Shown: positions 58,444 through 64,000 of the stretch, one piece after another
How the letters are laid out: each line of letters starts with the position of its first letter
Position numbering within the stretch: position 1 is the stretch's first letter
Origin: Astrothelium macrocarpum
Lineage: Eukaryota > Ascomycota > Dothideomycetes > Trypetheliales > Trypetheliaceae
Length of the DNA stretch: 64,000 bases
Assembly: GCA_021030915.1 (NCBI GenBank)
Contig: JAGEMR010000116.1
Span: 1-64,000 of the forward strand
Direction of reading: 5' to 3'
Made by a program: the position numbers and the translations under genes
Notes under the pieces: generated by a model
Seen by the model: only the letters and a program-made list of their open reading frames with translations
Database searches by the model: none
Told to the model about the DNA's origin: nothing

Positions 58444-61400
58444 ATGACGCACCTTCTGCGTGGGAAGCAGGCAGGCATTCAAGGTGACTTCTCTGCCGGC
58501 CTTAGCCCGGAGCTGTTCGCTATTGAGGAGGTAGGTGAGAGTACCTTGGACGAGGAATGACGTTTAATTATAGCCAAAGATAGATCGTTATGGCGTAAAC
58601 TCCCAGCTATCTCAGCTTGCATACGACCCGGTGCAGTCACTGCTTGCTGTGGGCACGAATGACACCAAATTCGGTCATGGCCAGATTTACGTCTTCGGAC
58701 AGAAGCGTGTGTCTGTTACCTTCAAAATCCCTGGAAAGGCATCCGTCAGATTTCTTCGATTCTGTTCGGATCGTATCGTATGCCTTGATTCTAAGAACAA
58801 CTTGTCCATCTTTTCTCTTGAAACCAAAAAACTTGTCAATGAATATTCTCCGCCAGCAGCCGTAACCACGGTTGAGACTGATTCTTCACTCGACTATGCC
58901 CTGATAGGTACCGCAAATGGTAGGTCTCGCATCGATTGAAAGCTCGAAAAAATTAATAGAGTCTCATTTCGTTAGGAGAGGTCATTGCGTATGATATGGA
59001 TCGCGAGGCTATGGCGCCTTTCAAATTGCCGCATTTCTGGAGGGAACAAAACCCGAGCGCGATGCCGACGCCTGTCGTTTCTTTGCAATTGCATCCTCGC
59101 GATGTTGGGACATTGTTGATAGGATACTCTGAAGGTGCAGTCGTGTATTCTTTCAAGCAGAACAAGCCGACAAAGTTTCTCCACTATCGGCTCAGCCCTG
59201 GTGCTCCTGGGGGTGATCGCGATCCTGCGGTTTGGAAGATGGATCGAAGTCCGAAACTCACTCAGGCTCTATGGCATCCCACTGGTACATTTATCCTGAC
59301 TGGTCATGAGGATTCTTCACTGGTATTTTGGGATCCCATTCAGGCCCGTATAGTTGCGGCTAGGACATTGCAAGACACCAAAGTGGATCAGCCAGGAGTT
59401 CTGACGAGCACTCAAGTTGCCGCAAGCGGTAAAGGTACAGTGGCAGCGACAGAACCTTTGTTCAAAATTGCTTGGTGTGCAAACAAAGATCCGGATGACA
59501 CTGGATTACTTGTCGCAGGTGGTGCTCCCATGGACCTTGCCACGAGAGGCTTGACATTCTTTGAGCTTGGTAGAACACCTGTCTATGCTACATCATCATG
59601 GCAAATACTGTCTGACCATTTTGAAAATCCCAAGCGCCAAAGAGTCCTGCCCACGCCTCCCAATGCTACTGTAGTCAATTTTTGCCTTATTCCAAGGACA
59701 TCCCCACACTTTGCTGGAGCACAAGATCCAATCGCTGTATTGGCTCTCTTGTCGTCCGGAGAGTTGATTACTTTGAGCTTTCCAAGTGGTCTACCAATAA
59801 CACCTACGAATCAATTACACATTTCATTAACCTTTGTCCACCCTTTTGTGAATCACATAGCTCTCAGCTCTGTTGAGCGGACGCGATGGCTTGGGATGAC
59901 GGAGAAAAGGGCACATGGTCCACCCATCTTGGCCGGAGGCGTCGAAGGTCCTCGTTCCCTTAGAAGATACGAAACAAGAACTGTGGTTCAAACTGCGCAT
60001 GCGGATGGAACGATCAGACTTTGGGACTCGGGAAACGGCGATGAGGTTGAAAACCCAGGCCTGATACAAGCCGATGTGGCTCGCGCTGTAGGAAGGTCAG
60101 AAAATGTTGAAGTCGCCCAGATGTCACTGTCGGGTGGGAGCGGTGAACTCGCCGCAGGTCTTCGGAGTGGTGAGGTGGTGATCTTTCGTTGGGGTCACAA
60201 CAGACACGCAGGACAGGAGCCTCCACCCTCGAGACCAAACAACCCAAATGGACTGACAGACATTTCGGATAGAAGGGATCCCAGTCTCGCAGACGGTCTA
60301 TTTCCATTTACGCTCCTTAGCCAACAGAATGGCGCTGTGACGGCGTTAAAATTGAGCGACGTGGGTTTTGTTGCTGCTGGCTTTGAGGGTGGCAGTCTCG
60401 TTGTCATCGACTTGCGTGGACCAGCAATAATCTACAATGCCAGCGTCGAAGAATTCACAAAGCACGACAAAAAAGGCACGTTCAAAAGAAACAGTCAAAT
60501 GGCCTCCCCAAAGCGCGACTGGCCCACCACCATCGAATTCAGCGTCATGACCCTCGACAACGACAACTACTCCAGCATCTGCCTCCACGTCGGCACCCAC
60601 CAAGGCCACATCGCCACCTTCCGCATCCTCCCCGACCCCAGCGGCCGCTACACCATCCAGCCCGCGGGCTCCATCGCCATCGAATCGCCCATCATCCACA
60701 TCGCCCCGCTCAACGCCAACACGGGCAACCACGCGTACGCCTACCAGTCCGCGGTCGGCCAGCTGCGCAGCGGCTTCAAAGTCCCCGGCTTCCTCCTCGC
60801 CGTCTCGCAGACAGGCGCGCGCATCTTCAAGCCAGCCACCAGCAAGGGCGCGCACAAGTCGTGGGACGACGCGCTGTGCGACGCGGCCGCCGTCGTGCAC
60901 TGCGACGGCCTCCCGGCCGGCGTCGGCGGCGGCCACGCGCTCGTCGCGCCCTTCGGCTCGGGTCTCGCGCGCGCCTTCTCCATCCCGGGCCTCAAGGACA
61001 TCGGGTCCGCGCGCGTGTCGCCACCGCTGGACCTGCGGCGACTCGGGGATGCGCGCTTCAGTGCGGCGGGCGCGCTGCTGGGCTGGACGGGGCCGTCGGA
61101 GCTCGCGCTGCTGAATGTGTGGGGTGCGGCGGGGGCGCAGCAGACGCCCGCGTCGGTGGGCGATCGTCTGCTCAGGCCTGAAGTGCTGATTCCGCCGAGG
61201 CCGACTATCTCGAATATGCAGTGGATTGCGGGGACGCAGTATATCACGCCGGCGGACATGGATGTGCTGATTGGGGGGCCGGATCGCCCGCCGTCGCGGC
61301 GCATGGTGATGCAGGCGAGGGCGGAGGAACAGCAGCGGAGAGCGACGGCTCGGGGTGGTGTTGGATCATCATCGTCGGCGGCGGCGGCGGATGTGGTGGG

Positions 61401-61655
61401 GCAGCAGGATGAAGGGTATTGGGCGTATATGCAGCGGCAGATCAATGAGCGGACGGAGAAGTTGGGGATTATGGGGGATTCGATGGACAAGTTGGAGACC
61501 AACAGTGCAGGGTGGGCGGAAGATGTGGGGAAGTTTGTGAATCGGCAGAAGAGGAATTTGGTGATGGGAGGTGAGTATTCATGCTATTCTCTGAGAGACT
61601 GTAAGCGTATGCTAATGTCTGTATATTAGCGGTCAAGTCAAAATTCGGGATCTGA
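58444..61655 (+). CDS. SRO7: Sro7/Lgl-family exocytosis regulator (tomosyn-like)
   Basis: Four exons (58444-58534, 58584-58919, 58976-61570, 61630-61655) give 1015 aa. Lgl/Sro7 proteins are double beta-propellers that bind the t-SNARE Sec9 and Rab Sec4 to control polarised exocytosis. The start MTHLLRGKQAGIQGDFSAGL matches fungal homologues. WD-type blades follow (LAVGTNDTKFGHGQIYVFG, GTLLIGYSEGAVVYSF, FILTGHEDSSLVFWDP, TAHADGTIRLWDSGNGDEV). The C-terminal 60 residues form an R-SNARE-like coil (INERTEKLGIMGDSMDKLE, ending AVKSKFGI). The first intron could also use the donor at 58531, with small changes at IEE. Codon usage changes sharply near 60500 (C-ending) and again near 61010 (G-ending), although the protein stays typical. 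Confidence 0.93.
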
Positions 61656-61995
61656 GAATAACATTCATCTCTAGTTTTAGTACGGGGTTTGGAGGATAGT
61701 CGGGGTTGGCGTCTGAATTCGATATAATTGCCACTGACAGTAGCTGGTACGAAAGAATCTTATGATATTCCTGGGATGATTCGTCAGATCGAATGCTGCA
61801 TCTAATGCTTCTGATGCTGAAGTTGAACCGAAATGTGCTGTAGATCCATCTAAATTCCCATATGCGCATAACATGCAATCTTGCCGGATGATCGAAACGA
61901 AATAAACATGCAGAAGTCATAACATCGCGCAACACCGCCTGCATCATCTCCTCTTAGCATTCGTCTGCCTTCTCTCGCTAAGACAATCCACCTAC
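61656..61995. other. convergent 3' intergenic region
   Basis: The Sro7-like gene (+) and the isoaspartyl methyltransferase (-) end 340 bp apart. Only 3' UTR sequence is expected. Confidence 0.5.
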
Positions 61996-62889
61996 CTACT
62001 CAGGTGGCGCATCCGTCAGCGGCACATATCGTACCGCCATAGTCTTCTTCCTATCCACGGACCCATCCTCTTTCTTATCCACGACGTAAATATGCTGCGC
62101 AAAATTCTCCTCCACAGGTACAAACAACCTAAGCCAAAAAATTAGCCCACACTTCCCCCTTTGCACCCAGAATAGTCCGTGCACTCACTTCCCCGGCGCC
62201 TTCAACTGCTCCACCAACACCTGATGATGCTCTGCTGCCGCAGCACCAACATGAATAGCATCATACGGCGCTCCCTCCGCCCACCCCTTCCTTCCATCCC
62301 CCTTGACAAACTTCACTCGCCCTTCCTCCAACATCTGCCTGCCCTCAGCACTCTTCTCCAAATTGCCCCTCGCCATGTCCACCAGCGCCTGGATATGGTC
62401 GATCCCGATCACTGTTCCTCCACCACTCCCACTCGCGCCCTCTGGCGACGCGACGAGGTTGGCAAGCACGGCTGTGAGGTAGCCCGAGCCAGAGCCAATG
62501 TCCAGGACGCGAGTCGAGGGCGAAGCATGCAGGAAGGGGAGCAGCGATTCGCAGGCGGCGGCGTGCATGTGTGGCGCGGAGATGGTGGCGGCATGACCGA
62601 TGGATTGGGGGGAGTCGGTGTACGGGGCGGAGGGGGAGAAGTGGGCGCGGTCGACCTGGTGCCAGACGGTTAGGAACAAAGGAATTGGTTCGTCATAGGG
62701 GGATAGGTAGGGTTTGGCGGATCAATTGGGACGATTTGAGGGAACAGGGGAGAGAGGGGAGAGAGGGGGGAGGTAGGTGAAGCATACAGCAAGCATGGCA
62801 TTCTTCACGCGGTCGGAGGTGATGAGGCCATTGGAGGCGAGATTTTCGATCAGTGCCTGATTAGAGCTGCCGCTAGAGCGCCAGGCCAT
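61996..62889 (-). CDS. PCM1: protein-L-isoaspartate O-methyltransferase
   Basis: Three exons (62788-62889, 62189-62655, 61996-62128) give 233 aa, the normal length. The enzyme transfers methyl from SAM to isoaspartyl residues to repair aged proteins. Motifs are SSNQALIENLASNGLI and VKNAMLAVDRAHFSP at the N-terminus, SIGHAATISAPHMHA (substrate region), the SAM loop VLDIGSGSGYLTAV, the acidic IGIDHI, YDAIHVGAAA and LKAPGKLFVPV. The first intron is unusually long (132 nt, with a pyrimidine-rich 5' part) and is spliced between LAV and DRAHF. The second restores GKLFVP. Confidence 0.94.
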
Positions 62890-63714
62890 GGTGAATTGGG
62901 AGGAACGAGAGTAGGGCGCGCTTCGAATGAAGCTGCGGAGACAGGTGGATAACCCCAAGGCGATAGCGGTGGGGGACACGACCCCGACTAGCAAGCTTCG
63001 AACGGATATTCGTGCCGTGACTGCGGACAGCCGTTCAAGCAGAGAGGCGGCATCAGCGGGAAGCCTGAGTCAGAGATGGTATGTAGGCATGGGATAAACG
63101 GATAACGTGGAGGAAAAGATTGAAAGCAATGACGGAGGGAAGGTGGGGCGCGAAAACGTGAGCCCTCCACAAACCCCCCAACACGGCTTGCAACACACAA
63201 ATGTTGTACAGAGGCATGGGGCAAAAGACCAGATGGGAAAAAAATTTCGCCATGTGCATGTCAGAGAGAGCCCATGTAACAACAAGCGGCACAAGTCTCA
63301 TGATTGCCTCCCAATCAATGTCTTGGCGCGTTGGATTCCTGGAGGACAAACACATCCATGGCTTCCATTTCGGAGATGTTGTCCGGGTCCGTAAGAGGAG
63401 ACGAGATAGTATTGGCCGAGTTTGAGCTCGAATCGAGATCTGGTTCGCTAGACGTTGCTGAACGGGTGAAAATTGGACCAGGACATGCCCATTCTTCAGG
63501 AAGATCACCAACCCCTGGCATACAGAAGCAGCCATTCAGGCGAAGAGATGCTATTTTGATAAGCTAGACTATTTCCATCTCGAGTAGAACAGAAGCCATG
63601 CTATTGAAAGCAAATCCTAATTCCTTGAGACCCACACAGCAATCCCCAATTTGGCAAAGTCGTTAGCACCTGTCTAGCACTCTCAATCCTCCAGTCAATG
63701 CTTCCGCAATTCCT
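62890..63714. other. intergenic region, no supported gene
   Basis: This 825-bp stretch holds the methyltransferase promoter and the 3' UTR of the partial gene. Open frames at 63053-63535 and 63315-63521 (both -) overlap in different frames and show no domain. Confidence 0.4.
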
Positions 63715-64000
63715 CTAGAATCTCTCTGCCATGCGTATCTCGTCATATAGTGGTACCTTCCTCGTCATCTCCTCCTTGAGTTTGTTTTTCACGCCATCCT
63801 GCTGCCTGCTGGCAAAGCGGTATGCCGTCATCCAGTGTAGGTTGTCAATGTTGATCTCTGGATGATCGACAAACCTAATTTGGTCTGCCTTGATGTGCTT
63901 GATGACATCCATGAAGTGAACATCCCACACTTTCAATTCTCTTCTCCCCTGGAAGCTAAGCGATAGCGTACGAAGCTTTCCATGCCTGGCCAAGTTACGG
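63715..64000 (-). CDS. 3' end of an unrecognised protein, truncated by the window edge
   Basis: The frame is open from the window end to a stop at 63715 (95 codons), with no Met near the edge, so the gene continues beyond 64000. The visible part is a mixed alpha/beta-looking, charged sequence (LRTLSLSFQGRRELKVWDVH, MDVIKHIKADQIRFVDHPE, WMTAYRFASRQQDGVKNKL), ending in MAERF. It resembles the tail of a fungal F-box/leucine-rich-type protein only loosely. I give no function. Confidence 0.55.
   Translation of the reverse strand, partial: RNLARHGKLRTLSLSFQGRRELKVWDVHFMDVIKHIKADQIRFVDHPEINIDNLHWMTAYRFASRQQDGVKNKLKEEMTRKVPLYDEIRMAERF

Noticed and set aside
63053..63535. 160-codon minus-strand ORF with hydrophobic stretches
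   Set aside because: It overlaps a different open frame (63315-63521) and has no family motif or splice partner.

Overview
The window is fungal nuclear DNA from a filamentous ascomycete (Pezizomycotina). Genes are broken by short introns of about 40-65 nt with GT..AG ends. The protein set is typical of these fungi: an NLR-like STAND protein, a CYP52-type P450, a grainyhead/CP2 transcription factor, a PAS hybrid histidine kinase, HymA, Spt10, GGA and Sro7/Lgl. I rebuilt gene models by hand, requiring each splice junction to keep frame and restore a family motif. All functions are inferred from family resemblance; no search was run.

Layout. 1-840 is a very AT-rich block, probably a RIP-degraded repeat. 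1146-4492 (+) is an NLR with HeLo-like, NB-ARC and TPR regions, followed by a cytochrome P450 (4586-6467, -). After a gene-poor gap with a MITE-like inverted repeat come a secreted, membrane-anchored kelch protein (8292-10378, +) and an acyl-protein thioesterase with an in-frame TGA (10833-11689, +). 14488-17175 (-) is a CP2 transcription factor, and 19566-21261 (-) is an unrecognised coiled-coil protein. 22669-28595 is a compact housekeeping block: Spt10-like acetyltransferase (-), TSR3 (-) and GGA adaptor (+), the last two sharing a 239-bp divergent promoter. 29276-31765 (-) is a metallopeptidase with a jacalin domain.

32459-43850 is the accessory-looking part: MFS sugar transporter (-), arabinitol-dehydrogenase-like SDR (+), type I Baeyer-Villiger monooxygenase (+), XIP-type aquaporin (+), quinone-oxidoreductase-like MDR enzyme (+) and monocarboxylate-type MFS transporter (+). 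There is no PKS, NRPS or terpene backbone enzyme, so if these act together the likely theme is uptake and oxidation of sugar-alcohol or ketone substrates. This is the best candidate for an undescribed system here, but co-function is only inferred from proximity.

The rest is mostly signalling and trafficking: a low-complexity Ser/His-rich protein (44593-46217, +), the hybrid histidine kinase (47060-53306, -), HymA/Mo25 (54241-55619, -), a secreted Cys-containing protein (56137-56986, -), Sro7/Lgl (58444-61655, +), protein-L-isoaspartate methyltransferase (61996-62889, -) and the 3' end of an unrecognised gene running off the window (63715-64000, -). No tRNA, rRNA, CRISPR array or intact transposon was seen.
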